This document shows, one piece after another, positions 12,810 through 25,643 of a stretch of DNA of 64,000 nt. The notes under the pieces were generated by a model. That model was not told where the DNA came from. It did no database searches and saw only the letters and a list, made by a program, of their open reading frames with translations. The first letter of the stretch is position 1. Each line of letters starts with the position of its first letter. The position numbers and the translations under genes were made by a program. The stretch is from Isoetes taiwanensis (lineage: Eukaryota; Streptophyta; Lycopodiopsida; Isoetales; Isoetaceae): the NCBI GenBank assembly GCA_021234155.1, contig JAJEKV010000101.1, positions 2,337,089 through 2,401,088 on the forward strand. The letters run 5' to 3'.

Positions 12810-15800
12810 TTAAACATCTTTGGCTGCCTCTTCCCGACGTATTTTTTCTTCCTCTTCCTTATTATAAATAGCATTTAATTGCCTTTCTAGCTGCACAATT
12901 CAAGCAAACATGTCAAAAACAAAGAAAACAAGAATCTTCCAGATGCAAATCCCATGTACACACCTGCACATTCCTCGTCTTCACAGATGCTAATTCTTCA
13001 ACAAGCATTACAACGCTGCACATAAAAATTGATCAGAAAATATGTGCAAACTTATTCGTTTGAGGTACATATTCGCAACTTTTACCGTGACTTCAACTCG
13101 GAGACCTGTTGCAAGAGCTCCCGCTCTCTATCTGACATCCCTTCACCCTTCAACCACGAGACCCAAAACAATAATTTAGCACCATTACGTTCACATGAAG
13201 ATGAAAATATTAATGTACTAACCTGGCACTCTGGTCTTGGAACATTCCTCGAAGGCTGAACACACAGCTTTTGCCCTGGATAAAAGATCGCATTCAGAAG
13301 ACAGCATATGGTTAACTTTCAAAGTTAATATAACATAACGCAAAAACTGATTTAACTCAATATATGATACTCTAGCACAAGGCCAAGACCCTAAAAGCAT
13401 ATAAAAATTTATCTGTTTGTTTTCATACTCACTTTTAGGTAAAGAAGACATTTTAAAAAACTTTTGAACAGTAGCCTTCAGAATAAGGAAGCTTACCACC
13501 ATAGCCTTCCCCTTGGTTCATATTACACATAAGATTTATGATTATGTCCTGCAAGGTAGACAACCAAGATTATCCGCATAGTGCCAAAAAATAAAAAGGA
13601 TCTTCACTCAAAAACTCATAGCTCAAGCTTGCCTGCTGCACTTCTGTCTGATGAAGAAGACTTTGTAATTGAGGAAAGAGAGATGCCACAGGTACTGCTG
13701 GCAGGCCATTTGAAGAGGGTGGCTGATATGATTGTTGGGGTACTGTTGAAGGCAACTGTGCCAAGCTCTGTAATAGGAGTGGCCGCCAGATGTGATACAA
13801 TATGGAAGGAATACAATTAGTTGCATAATACAGCAAAAATATACTAGCCAGTAAAACAGCAAACACAAAAGACACCTGTACACTAGAAGTTCTGCGTGGA
13901 CCGGAGGCCAAAAATGCATCCTGCACATTTCAAATCATGGAAAAGAATTTATTGACTTATAATCATCTCAAAATATATCTAGCAGAATCACCTCAGATGC
14001 CATCGTATGATCTGGTGTCACGCGGAAACGACCTCTCACAAGAGTCCCTTTCATTTTATCATCGCCCCCATCCTTGTTGCCTAAACCATCATTAAGATCA
14101 CATTATACATTGCTGATCACGTTAATAGCATTCAGTGACAAAAGCGCTTAATTCTAGAGCTTTACGGAGATAAAGATATTGGAAATTACAAGATCAACGT
14201 GCCTGCAGGAGGTCTGAGGGATGGAGCTCCATTAGCTGGCCTTGACTCTAATGTCGGCCCAGATGATGTCAGCGGTCCACTAAATGATGCCCTTTGAGGG
14301 CATGGACCACATGGCCTGACAGAATTAGGTGTAAGTACATAGTAAGATTTAGTTATGTAAATAGAATGACTTTCTTAGATACCTTTCCTTCTCATCATCT
14401 CTGCTTCGATATGATGAAAGCACACGCTCTGCTATGAGAGGACCACTAGAAGCTCTACGGTGGTCATCGATCTCCCTTTCTTCAGGATGCCTCTTCTCTC
14501 TCTCCCCATGTGCTTCCTTTTCTTCGGTTTTACGTAAGCCATTTTCACTTCGTTGAATGCTTTCCTCAAATTTTGGCTTTGAACTTTCATGAAAACTAGG
14601 ACTAACATCATTATCATCCTCGAAGACATCGAACCGACCACTGGCATTAAAAGAAATGGAAGACACCACATTATGCATGATTTAAATGAACGCTTTCCTT
14701 CTATCTGTCTGACAGCAGAACCATGAGCACTCACATATGTTTTGGTTCCTTCCTTGTTGGAGGTAGCATTCCGTGTCTGTAAGTGAAATTAAAAAACAGG
14801 CAATCACGTGACTAAGAGGCCTCGCAACAGCGAGCAAGAGCACTTTACAATAATTCATACATGACCACAAAGGGAAACCACAAAGGGAAACTTACGCATG
14901 CTTAACTGCAGTTGCAGGCTTGGAATGTGAAGATGATGGAGACCCTACTGATCTTGTGAATGGTGTACGGCCATTAGCCTTTCAAACAGCAACAGAAAAA
15001 AATAATTTGATTTAGTCCTGACCCATAGCTTCAGCGTGAGAAATTATAAATAGACATCAACAACTAGACATAACCCTATATATTCGCTGCCAACAAGCAC
15101 AGAAAAAAACAATCGGCAGCTAAATATCTATTTCCACTCAGTTAATCCTAAAGTACTATTGGCCTGTCAGCAGGAAGTTCTTGTGATGTCGAAATTTTCC
15201 TATTGTTGATCATGAAGGAGAAAAAAGGTCGAACTTCAGTTGTCCAGAATTGGACATACCTCGGTCACCTCTCAGAACTGAGATTTCTGATGCATCGTCA
15301 ATCTTGGATCTTTACAACAGAATTCGAACAAATTGCAATAGTTTGGAAGCCGCCAATGAGAGGTCATGCTGCAAGCAATGGTTCAGAGATTGAACATTGT
15401 AAAGTGAGGTGCAGCGATTGAAAGTAAGCTGTCATAGGAATGATCTAACCCACAAGTACTATAAGCTTGCAAATAATTGCTGTATCACCCTTTTTGGTGA
15501 CAATTATCCACCCAGCAATTCAGAAGGTCAAAATGCTCCATATTTTATACTCTATATTTAGATACTTTACATGAGAAGCCCAACTTAATAAGGGAATACT
15601 ACATGCAATTCAATATTACACTATGTGCCATCAAACATAATGCAATATGACCAAACATTGAAAGCCACTTACCAGAACATCGTCATGCTTTCCAAGAGAT
15701 GCCTGCGGTGCCTGCAGCTGATCTACTGCACCAGAATGAACTTCGGACACGTCTGACGAAAATGCAGAAGGGGCCTTACTCGCAATTTCCCGATGAATTT

Positions 15801-18800
15801 CAGTAGCCTCTGGTTGTTTTGGTTCCTCCTCTTTGTCAATACAAATATCATCCTCATTTCCTATCTGACAAAATGTGAAATATTTAAAGTAATTAGAATA
15901 CAAAGAGATTATAATATACCACAGACAATATGTTGCCTAATTCAGAATTGCCGTGGTGCACCGCCATTGCAGTTCTTGCATGTCATCTCAAAGATACAAT
16001 GCACTGATAAGCATTGCTAGGACGCTATCCACGCTATCTTATATGCATTTATTCATGTGATTGTGACTACGAAAAGCACGCAAAGAAGTTTGCATCCGCC
16101 ATCTATCCTTCAAACCCATGTTGATATTTGAGAATTAGTCTTACAAAATGGCATTACACACCCCCAGTAGCTACAAGTAATATGCTCTTTTTACTTCCTT
16201 TCCTTCCCTATATTAAATATGGTCCTGGATGTAACAGCTCTGATTGAATCGAACCCAATAGCTGAGATTTATAATTTAACTGCTGATTCTAATGCGTTAT
16301 TAGAAGCCGAGCTAAGAGAGTAGCATAAATTCTACAAAAGTAAACATACCAAAGCAGCTTGTGCTTTCAGGTCCTCCAAATCGAAATTCCAGCTACTTAC
16401 TGCTCTTTTGTATTCTTTCTGCATCAAGTAAGATGTCATAAAACTATATCACAGAGCGATAAATGCCTAAATTATAGTAGTGATTGTTCACCTGAGACAT
16501 CTCTTCTTGTTCTCCAAAAGGCATCTTTTTTTGAGCTAACCTGGCAGCATCCGTCAGCTGAATGCAAACGTACAAGCTATTAATAAGTGGAAAGATTCCT
16601 TGGCACTAACCATATCCAACTGTTAATTCACCTTCAAGTTCTTCACACGTTCCCACAAGGGAGGAAGTCCAATTAGTACATTCGGGCTAAATACTCTCCA
16701 GACTTTGCACCCTTAAAAAAGAATGCTTCAAAAGCTTGTCTGCAGTTGGTCTTTTTTGGGGATCCTTAACGAGGCACATTGCAATCATCTCCTTGAAAGA
16801 CTGCACCATAGGATAGGATACCAATATTTACGGCTGAAGTAAAAGCTTTAGCATAAAGACCTTTCAATGAAATAACAGAATATGCTGATTATTCGTCTCA
16901 TTTGCTTGATCATTTTTTTTTGGAGCGGTCTGAATGCTTGACAGTATTAATTTATTTAATTGAAAGCGCCTGGACCTTAGCAAAGAAGATAGCTATTTCG
17001 TGCATGCAGTAGCATACCTTGGAAAAACGCTTATCCCTCTCATAGTCAAGTCCAGGAGGTGCGTTCTGCAATGTCATTAACAAAACCTAGAAAGAAACAG
17101 CAATGATGTTGTCTTTATCATTCTTTTCAATATTAAATACAAGGATAATAGATACCTTCATGGGAGGGTACTTTGAAAATGGAGCATGTCCGTGAGCTAG
17201 CTCAAGAGCAGTGATTCCAAACGACCAAATATCAGCTCTACAAAATAATAGATACAGGTGTTAACCCCACATATGAAAGCCACAAAACAAGCCCTTTGCA
17301 AAAAAAAAAAAAGGGAAAAAAAAAAAAAAAAGGCAAGGTATACAGAAGAGGCACAAAGAACCCAGAAACTACAGAAACCACAAACAAAGAGAATAGAGAA
17401 AGGCCCCATACTTGAAATCATAGCCATGGAGTTGTTCCATAACCTCAGGTGCCATCCTAAAGGCAATGCAAAAGCAAGTAAGGACCATATAAAACTTCAA
17501 AACATGCTCAGGAGAAGAATAACTTGCAAGAACATGGGAAAGCTAAAAAGGTAAGCACCAGCAAGGAGTTCCCACAAAAGTTATCCTTGCACGCTGCCTA
17601 TCACCAGTGTCAAACAAACAAGCTGAGACACCAAAATCCCCCAGTTTTACTGCACCATTGGCATCAATAAGAATGTTACCAGCCTGTGAACATTTTGGAA
17701 TGGTTTAGATTAACAAACCAAAACAAGGTCCTCAAATGTTTGAAAACAAAATGCTCACCTTGACATCCCGATGAATGTGACCATGACGATGCAGATAATC
17801 AAGAGCCTTCAGTACTTCCTTCAAGACTGTTGCAATGACAGCCTCCTCAAAACCATCAGGGAAAGCAGACTTCATGATATGTAAACATGAGCCCCCAGCC
17901 ATGTAGGGCATGACAACCCAAAGACTGTGTTCAACCACAAAAGAGCAATACGCTCTCACTACATTCGGATGGTTAATGAGGCACATCATTTGAGCTTCCC
18001 GACGTATTTCATCCTGAAGTGCATTACTTTTGTTTACTATATAATTGTATCGTATACATACCTTACTCGGATAAAAGAAAAACAAGTAGGAAAAAAAAAG
18101 GTTGGGATGACAGCTTTAAATCATTGATGCTTCTAATTGCCCATATGTTATGAACAATTCTGTTCAACTTTGCAAGCTCAAAGAGAATGGGAGCCTTTTG
18201 AAAGCAATGCTATTTAATAAAAGAGGATAACTAGTTTTGTCAGTAATCTTATGGCTTAAGATTAGTATTCAATTTGCATGACTGCTCAATTAAAGGTCCA
18301 ATGCCTTATGTTTGTTTATACTACAAATGTAGTCTACAACTGTGTTCCTACAATGTTTCTATACTGGACCAATATCAAGAAAAAACAACAAGGACAGAAG
18401 AATTATGGCTGGTAGTCAGTCCATGGTAGTGAGAATGATAAAGAGATTACTTATCACAACAAACTCCCTATGAAGCAATACTATAAGCAAAGCACTTCAA
18501 GATTTTGCTCCTGTCAAACAAGGCTTTTTGCACTCTGTAGTCCAATTTCGAAATAAGTTTACCGATCGCCACCATCATTCCAAAGACTCTCATGGTACAT
18601 ATGCATGTTAAATTTGGCGTGCATGTAGGTCAAATTATCAAACCTAATCTTGTCCGCTTTTGGGAATATGGATTATCAATGCAGAAAATTATTTATCCAG
18701 ACAATCATGCCTAAAATGCTCGTTACCATGCTCTGCCCTAACTGACATCATTAACCACTGAATTTTAAACAGAGAAACCATAAAATTACGGTCCTATAGT

Positions 18801-19012
18801 TCATCACAAAATACTAGCTAAATTAGAGCCCTATTTGTAGAGATACATACCAGATTACTGCTGCATTTCTCTAAATCTAGGCTCTTAATGGCCACGACTT
18901 CATTGAAGGGCAAGCAAACAGCTCGATATACAACTGCACTTACTCCTTGTCCCACCTCCTCCAACAATTTATAATCAGCTGCCACAACTGGGTAAACCTT
19001 CCTTTCCTCCAT
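12810..19012 (-). CDS. Ste20/OSR1-like Ser/Thr protein kinase, 22 exons, two frameshifts
   Basis: Plant GCK-VI (OSR1/SPAK/BLUS1-like) cytosolic kinase. Coding exons, 5' to 3': 19012-18851, 18013-17759, 17683-17559, 17456-17412, 17237-17156, 17086-17018, 16800-16632, 16557-16492, 16418-16350, 15864-15673, 14978-14896, 14776-14735, 14640-14383, 14315-14203, 14080-13992, 13920-13876, 13767-13633, 13548-13497, 13275-13223, 13147-13086, 13015-12964, 12890-12810. All junctions keep frame, giving about 766 residues. Visible are the G-loop GQGVSAVVY (21-29), catalytic Lys43 (VAIKS), HRDVK (135-139), DFG (155-157), GTPCWMAPE and DIWSFG. A Ser/Pro-rich linker holds an RGRFRVT motif, followed by a C-terminal coiled coil ending near residue 766. 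Exon 7 lacks one T in KHSFFK and one base after LAR, so the literal frame stops there. Two introns use GC donors (14202, 13632). The start is the first ATG of the kinase frame; exon 1 is open further upstream but without an ATG. The upstream activator and the substrate cannot be inferred. Confidence 0.92.
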
Positions 19013-19600
19013 GCCTTGGGGCGGCTGCTTTGGAGTATACAAACCACTAGTGTACTACATCGTCCTCTAAATTCCTCCACATAAACCATGGATCTGAATT
19101 TGCTAAAAGGTGCAAACGAACTATCTCGAATCAACAGAAACATCGCCCTTGAGCCCCACGAATTCAAGCAACCCATCAAGCCCCCTATTTTGCTGAAACA
19201 TAAACCGACTTCTGTATCTGTCTCAAAACAACCCTCGAATTCTCACATTTTTCACCGTTTTCGTATGCCCAAAACGCAGCCTAAATATCCGACAAAAATC
19301 CAGCTCCCAGATCGAAGAGAAACAGGCCAAATTGCTGTCATGCTACTGAGCTGCAACCAAGGTGGATTTTTGCATTGGGAGACCTAGAATCTGAGGCGAT
19401 GCATAAGGGGGGAGGGAAAGAGATCGGAATCGAGATGTGGGGTATGAATTTGGGGGACAGAGGGAGGAATTGAAAGGGAAAAAAGCCTGATGGGTTCAGT
19501 GCCGGAGTTCTGATTGCCGGAATGGCCAACACTTTCGTCGTCCTCGTCCTTCTCCCCTGCCACCATTTCCCCCTTGCAAATTCTCTCTCCTCTTCTCTTC
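19013..19600 (-). promoter_or_regulatory. Kinase 5' UTR and proximal promoter
   Basis: Between the start codon and a CT-rich stretch (about 19581-19612 on the plus strand) lies AT-moderate DNA with no conserved coding frame. This is the expected place for the kinase leader. A leader intron is possible but no donor/acceptor pair is compelling. Confidence 0.5.
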
Positions 19601-19621
19601 TTCTTTCTATCGTAACGTATC

Positions 19622-19713
19622 CACGTGTTTCCGGCCGCCTATGTGCGCCGCAGGGGCTTTTGCGGCTTCCGGACGCGCGTCTCCAATATCACCTGCGTTT
19701 CTTTCGCCACGTG
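19622..19713 (-). promoter_or_regulatory. Paired G-box (CACGTG) motifs upstream of kinase
   Basis: CACGTG occurs at 19622-19627 and 19708-19713, about 610 and 700 bases upstream of the kinase start codon. G-boxes bind bZIP and bHLH factors in plants. Function here is inferred only from motif and position. Confidence 0.35.
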
Positions 19714-20728
19714 TCGCCCTCCTACTCGCCTCTCCCGGGCGGCCCTTTTTGTTTTTTTATGATACCCTATCTTCCGGGGACATAAAAATACATAAAATAT
19801 TTCTTTTATTCCCCTTATCATTTTCTCCAACTTTTTTTGCCCTAATGCATCTTTGTCTCTCTTCTTTTTCTTCCTCCTCCTTTCCAGCTTTGCTAGATGC
19901 TTTTGATATTGGCACATTTCGTGTTTCCAATGTCCTCTTTCCAATCCTGCTAGATGCTCCTCAGCACATTTCGTGTCCGTAGTGTTTGGATTTGGTCTCC
20001 ATAAATGACACTCATTGCCTATGGTTCCTTTCCCTTTTTCTCTCTGCAAAGTCTTTACCATCCCTGTATTTCCTAAGTCGCAATTAAAAAAGTTCATGTA
20101 TCCCTCAGTTTTTATCTTTACATCAGAAAATCTCGCCAACCTCAATCTACATTGATGTCCGACCTAGGGACAAAGGTGGTGTGACATTCTTGGACTTCTG
20201 GCATGCTGCTGTCTACAGGCATATTTCTGTAGTGAGGAAAGTGATAAGTACTGTTGCTTTACGTTAACTATATCTTCAATATGTCAACATGCTCCTCACC
20301 TCAGTAATTTTCAATAGGTCGTGCAAGAGGAGAAGTCTAGATGGGAATATCCCATTTAAATTGCTTTTGAAGAGACATTCCGTGTTGTTTTCTCTTGTTA
20401 CTGTTTAGTGTTTAAATGCATATTGCCTTCTACATTGTTTTTCTGTGTTATTCTTCTAACTGGGCAAAGATAACTCAAGCATACTTGCAATTCTAAAAGG
20501 TCTTCAATTAAATATATGTAGTATGTTGAATTGTTTCAATGAGGTAAGGACTTGTTGGCTTAAGGTGGTTTTGTCTTTCTTCTTGGTTCTCACAAGTCTA
20601 AGCATCATCATCATTGCTTTCGTAGAGAGGGTGGTAGTGGTTGGGAGGGGGAAGTGTGAGAAATAAGGTTTACGATCAATTCTTTTTGTTACGATTCATT
20701 AAGAAATACTATATATCTATCTACTAAA
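19714..20728. other. Intergenic, nothing recognised
   Basis: A CT-rich then AT-rich spacer. The 168-residue Lys/Arg-rich minus frame over 19639-20145 overlaps the promoter, has no recognisable domain and is treated as chance. Confidence 0.5.
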
Positions 20729-21462
20729 TCAACAAACATGATTGTTGTCCTTCGAGGCATGGTCCAGCAGTGCGACGTTAAACCTTAAAGTTGACACGAA
20801 CTCCCGTTCTCCCACCTTCTGCTTCTTGACCACCTTCGGTGGCTTGGGCCACTTTGGGTAAGGCGGTCGGGCGTTGGGGTTTGAGGTCTCATCGACATCC
20901 CCTTCGAGCTCTTCCTCTTCCTGCCCCACTTCTTCTTCGACCTCTTCCTCGTCCTCTTGCTCCTCATCGGTTGCCTCTGACGAGGTTCTTCGATGGTAAC
21001 CGTGCCCCTTGGCCGGTCCTGATCCCTTTTGGATCTTTTCTCCCGCCACCTCGCCTCCTGTTCTCTCTCCTTCCTCTTCCTAGCCGCTCTCTCCTCTGGC
21101 CACTCTTTCACCTTCCCCTTCTCCTTCTTTTTACCGGGGCCCACCTGCTCTTGCTGGTGCTCCTCTTCCCACTGTTGCTCCTGCTGCTGCTGTTCATATC
21201 TCCCTTGGCTCCCCAAAAGCGTGCCCTGGTCGACCGTCTCGTTGGTCTGTTGAGTGCTCTCGGCCGAGCTACTCGAAGCTTGCTAATGGGAGGTATGGTA
21301 GGTCTCATCCATGGAGTCTGATGAGTTCGGTTCCTCCCCCTCCTCCCGCCTTGGCCTCAAGTACTCTGGGATCTTCATACCGCTTTCTGCCGCTAGTTTC
21401 ACCATGCTGGGTCTCTGCCTGGGACTTCCAACCTTTCCAGCCGTGCATTTGGTGCGAGCCAT
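20729..21462 (-). pseudogene. Gypsy-type gag-like ORF, H3-tail-like N-terminus, broken
   Basis: It starts at ATG 21462, about 540 bases downstream of an initiator-Met primer site on the same strand, the normal position of a retrotransposon gag. The N-terminus reads MARTKCTAGKVGSPRQRP, close to histone H3 (ARTKQTARK). The frame runs 59 residues to a TAG that a single C-to-T change could have made from CAG. The same frame then continues through Gln/Glu-rich and Lys/Arg-rich sequence. The acidic end (EEEVEEEVGQEEEELEG, then YPKWPKPPKVVKKQK) lies in another frame, so a frameshift occurs near 20.96-21.05 kb. No CCHC knuckle or pol follows, so the element is truncated on this side. Gag is inferred from position, not from a domain match. 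Confidence 0.5.
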
Positions 21463-22005
21463 GTCTTACGGTCAAAGAAACAGATTAGCTTAAGTTGGAG
21501 ATCAAGAGAGAGAGGTCTATGGCGAATTAGAGAGAGTGGGATCCAAAATGGTATTTAAAAGGGAAAGATACTCTCTAGGCTAAGGAATACTCCTTTAGCA
21601 TTAATACACCTATTAATTAGCCCCCTTTATTAATACTAATTCTTTTTATTATTATATAAAATTTTTAAGTTTTGAATTTCCTTCTAATAGCTTGGTGTGT
21701 TAATTATGGATTCGTGCCATGTTTCACCCGGATCTTGGATTGGGATGATTCTTCGACCCATTTTGGATGAAATTTGATGCCCATGCATAGTTTCCACTCC
21801 AAATTTACTAAAAAGTTCGTTTGACTCATTTTTTTCCTTCAATCCCTAATTTAGCCTAGCTCAATGACCCTACTACTTGGGAGAAAAAATTTCCCCCTAT
21901 TTCGAGGTTCAATGCTGGAATTTTCCATTCTATGCTCTACTAGGTCAGTTACTCTACTTAATCAGGGATATGGTCAGTGCTATCTCTTGGTCAACCAAGA
22001 ACATT
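21463..22005 (-). other. Retrotransposon leader between primer site and gag-like ORF
   Basis: Non-coding leader of about 540 bases, AT-rich around 21.6-21.75 kb. It belongs with the primer site and ORF on either side. Confidence 0.5.
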
Positions 22006-22017
22006 GCTCTGATACCA
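22006..22017 (-). promoter_or_regulatory. Primer binding site (initiator Met tRNA)
   Basis: Minus-strand TGGTATCAGAGC is the standard complement to the 3' end of plant initiator Met tRNA. It follows a GC-rich segment that ends in gaccgttaaa, as many plant gypsy 5' LTRs do. Confidence 0.85.
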
Positions 22018-23600
22018 TTTAACGGTCCCCACCAAATATACGACAACCGTCGTACATCTCGTGGGAAATCCCCCATCCCGCCCTCCGGCCGCATGGGCCC
22101 GCCGTCTATCCCGCACTCAAGATGTCTCTGGTGCTAGAAGGGGACACGAAGGTGTCTTGCACGCTCTTCCCCTATGGACTCCTGTAACAGCGGAGGCATA
22201 ACATAACGTCAACACTGGCAATGACAATACATCCAACAACCTCGAAGGGTAGCACATCCATACAACCATAGATACATCAAGGATATCAACATATCGTAAA
22301 ACATATGACCTCCTACCCAGGCTCAGACTCGTACGAGAAGTAGACTGACAGTTCTCAACATAGAGTAGACCGAGATATGATAATGGTGGGGCTGGCTATA
22401 GACAATACCTAGGATTGGCCACTCCATCTGCCCCTCCTATGCATACTTTGTAGACGGGATAAATCGGGCTCTGGCGTGACTATAACTTGTCGGATACATA
22501 GTCTCGTGGTATCATCCATCAAGACTACTCCGAGTTGCATCTCCCTGGTCCGATGAGGTAGGAAGGGTTGCATCTCCTCTTCCCGAGGTCTAGTGGCTCC
22601 ATGGATGGCTAGAGAATCATGGCGACACGCAATTCGTACCCGACTGAACTCTCCAAAACAAGAGACAAGCCAACACCTCAACTCGTGAGAGTCATGGCGA
22701 CACCATTGACCCAGGAAGTGTCGAACCCATACCCGACCCCCACGAAGTGACCGACTATAGGCCTAGCTCGCTATGGGTTCCCAGTAGCTGCATTCAGCAG
22801 GGACCTCCCTTCACTTAGCGACAAGCCCCATTATATGGTGCTAAGTCACTTCATAGCCCCCATAGCCAGGTGGGTTCCTATGCACAGGCCACAATAATAA
22901 TAGGAACTAAGAGGTCTAAACTAGGAGCATGATCTAGATAATGGTCACTAGATCTCTACCCCCTTTCCCAATACACAAGAGGTGCAAACATAAGATCAAC
23001 CGACGTCGTACATCACCATAATCATAATGAATAAAGAAAATAACATCTAATCTACACACATGAATCTGCCTACTTGTTAAGGTTCCTTCCTTAAGGTTCG
23101 AAACCTAGACTGAGGGCTCTAGGAAGGCTCTACTAGCAAGATAAGATACTAGCTCATCTGGAATCCGAGGTTCCAGATCATCTACCTATGAAGCTACTCT
23201 GAATACCTGCTCCGGACGAACTTCCTCCAACTCCTGGGGTCTCCATGACTTGTTGATGAGTCGAGTAGTTCCTCCTCCTTCTGATGAGTGCACTGCCTTG
23301 GGGTTGTGGATCTGAGCTACGCCACAAGCAACGGTGTTCAAAACGGAGTTCCGAGTGAAGAACAGGTCTCAAGGTAGGTGGAGCCGAAAAGTGGCCTAGG
23401 GTTAGGGTTAGAGTACCTATAGGTTAGGGTCCCATGTCACTGCCACGTGGCTCCAATTGAATGCTTCCATGTGGCGGGTGGCCCATAGGATAAGGCCATG
23501 TGGAAACACCTTAAGCCTAAGGTTGGCTAAACTTAGCCATGATCCCTTTTCCACCTATTATGGGTACAAGGCTATAAATGGTAAACTTGTACGGTGATGT
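22018..23600 (-). repeat. 5' LTR region of minus-strand gypsy element (left limit approximate)
   Basis: GC-rich non-coding DNA directly upstream of the primer site in the element's sense, so the 5' LTR must lie here. The distal TG end could not be fixed because no partner LTR is in the window. The 23.6 kb boundary is a guess based on a change in composition. Confidence 0.5.
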
Positions 23601-25044
23601 GGCCTAGAAATATATGTATTTATGGCGCAAATTTCCGGGGAACGTCACATAGGTTACTATGAAAACTGTATTGGAGACCCTTGCTTGCAAAGATGACCAT
23701 GGGAAGGCTGCAGAGAAAGGGAAATCTTTGACGGTAGTGGTGGACCCAGATATATCTGGTACTAGTGCTGTTGTGGCAGTCGCTGAAGAGTTCCAGATTG
23801 AGCAAGGAGACATATGCAGTCTCGAGCGTATCAAGATCCTAAATTGGAGGATTCAACGGTCGGATATGGAAACCAAGTTTTGGGAGGGTGGTCATTAGCA
23901 TACAGGTCCCCGAGGGAATGCTGCCAAAAAAGGCTTCCTCGGAGACTTTTTTGGAACCCGCCCCCTGGGTCCAGACTCTCCCCTCTTGTGAGATGGCCGT
24001 GCAAGGTCCTAGCATTGTTTGACTTGGGGAAGGATGCCAGCTCGACTGCCCAACAAGGGGCTGCCCGGACCATTCTAATGCTAACTCTTTAATCTAAACC
24101 TTATCTAGAAATTCAAAAAATTGGCCTGTATGCTAGAGACGACTTAGAAAGCCAGACTGACAAAAAATTAGAATTTAATTTTGTACTATGCATTAATTAC
24201 GAATTTATGACTGTCTTGCTACTGCAAAAGCGGCCCTCAACTTCTAATTACCACATCAGGAGGAGGACATATACAAACTCCATTCCATCAATTCCTCTTG
24301 CTTCGCATTCTCAACTGCAGCATCTCGACCATGTCCCAAGTGCAAAAGACCAAAATTCGGCCCCCAAAACGCAAATCATTCAAGAACCTGGCAACTCACG
24401 GGGTTTACGTTTCAGATGCCTTATTCTTGTTAAGTTCAATCAGGACCTTGCATCGTGTCTTGACGCATGGGGGTGGTAGGGTGGGGGTTGGGGGGACACG
24501 CCAGAGCAGGGACCCTAAAATCCCCCCCGGAAACAGCTTGCCCCAAAAGTCCTCTCCCAAAGGCCCTGGCGATAGACGGGCAACTTCCCCTCTCTGAAAC
24601 CGTGATTTGACTCTGTCAATGGGCTCAGAACGACGACATTGCCTTCAAGTTTCATGGCTAGAAGACCACCCCTTCTCCAAGTGGCGCCAAACTAGCTCAT
24701 GTCCAACACACTCATAGCAATGCTGTCCAGACTATAATAATGCTAACTCTTCAATCTAAACCTCCGAAAAACCGAAAAATTGGCTTGTATGCTGGTGATA
24801 TCCTAGGAAGCTACGTGATGAAAATTCAAATTTCATATTATGCATTAAGTACAAATTTCTGGAACGTAAAAGAAAAAAAAAATAATTAGAAAGTTATGTA
24901 TCAAAAAAAGGTGAAGTACTGGCATGGGGTGCAACATGACGGTGCAGACACATGGAAAAATTTGCACTAGGAGATGCAATATTTATGCATGAGAAAATAG
25001 CTCCAAGTCATACTAAGTTAATAGACGTGGTTGAATGATGTCAG
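23601..25044. repeat. Unclassified repeats, including a ~140-bp direct repeat
   Basis: Segments at about 24065-24205 and 24722-24860 share an ordered series of motifs (taatgctaactcttnaatctaaacc, ttggcntgtatgctg, tatgcattaa). They are therefore direct repeats about 660 bases apart. A 79-residue plus frame at 23659-23898 has no recognisable domain. Confidence 0.5.
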
Positions 25045-25545
25045 GACGTCTTTTAAAGACGTCATGTCAGTGGCAAAACACGATGGCGTGACAGCGTAGC
25101 ATGTCAGCAAGCCACGAGGCCAACTTGGCCGCAGATATCCTAGACGTTGTTTAACACCGTCATGTTGATGTGGCAAAACACGACATTGCGCCAACGTGGC
25201 ATGTCAGCAAGCCATAAGACTGACTTGGCCACGTCAGATATCTTAGACGCCATTTAAACGACGTCGTGTCAATGTGGCAGAACATGGCGGCATGCCAGCG
25301 TGGCATGTCAGCAAGCCACGATGCCGCCTTGGCCACGTCAGATATCCTAGACGTCATTTAACGACGTTGTGTCGACGTGGCAGAACATGACGGTATGGCA
25401 GCATGGCATGTCAACAAGCCACGAGGCCGATTTGGCCACGTCCGATATCCTAGACGTCGTTTAACGACATCATGTCGACGTGGCAGAACACAGCGGAATG
25501 CTAGTGTGGCATGTCAGCAAGCCACGCAAGCATCATCGACATGTT
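25045..25545. repeat. Five-copy ~103-bp subterminal array of a CACTA element
   Basis: Copies start near 25045, 25143, 25246, 25350 and 25453. Each begins with a small dyad (gacgtcnttttaacgacgtc type) and contains ggcatgtcagcaagccacga and ttggccacgtcagatatcct. Repeats of this kind just inside a CACTACA terminus are the binding array expected for CACTA elements. Confidence 0.8.
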
Positions 25546-25643
25546 AGATCAATGCGTCTTTGAACGAGGGACACGTCTTTGAATGACATCGACGTCGTTA
25601 AAACACATCTAGACGACCTTCACCGATACATTGATGTCGTTCA

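Noticed and set aside
19639..20145. 168-codon Lys/Arg-rich minus ORF upstream of the kinase
   Set aside because: No domain, overlaps the promoter and a pyrimidine-rich tract.
25045..25545. Regular repeats that could suggest a CRISPR-like array
   Set aside because: Whole 103-bp units are repeated without unique spacers, the genome is eukaryotic, and a CACTA end lies next to them.
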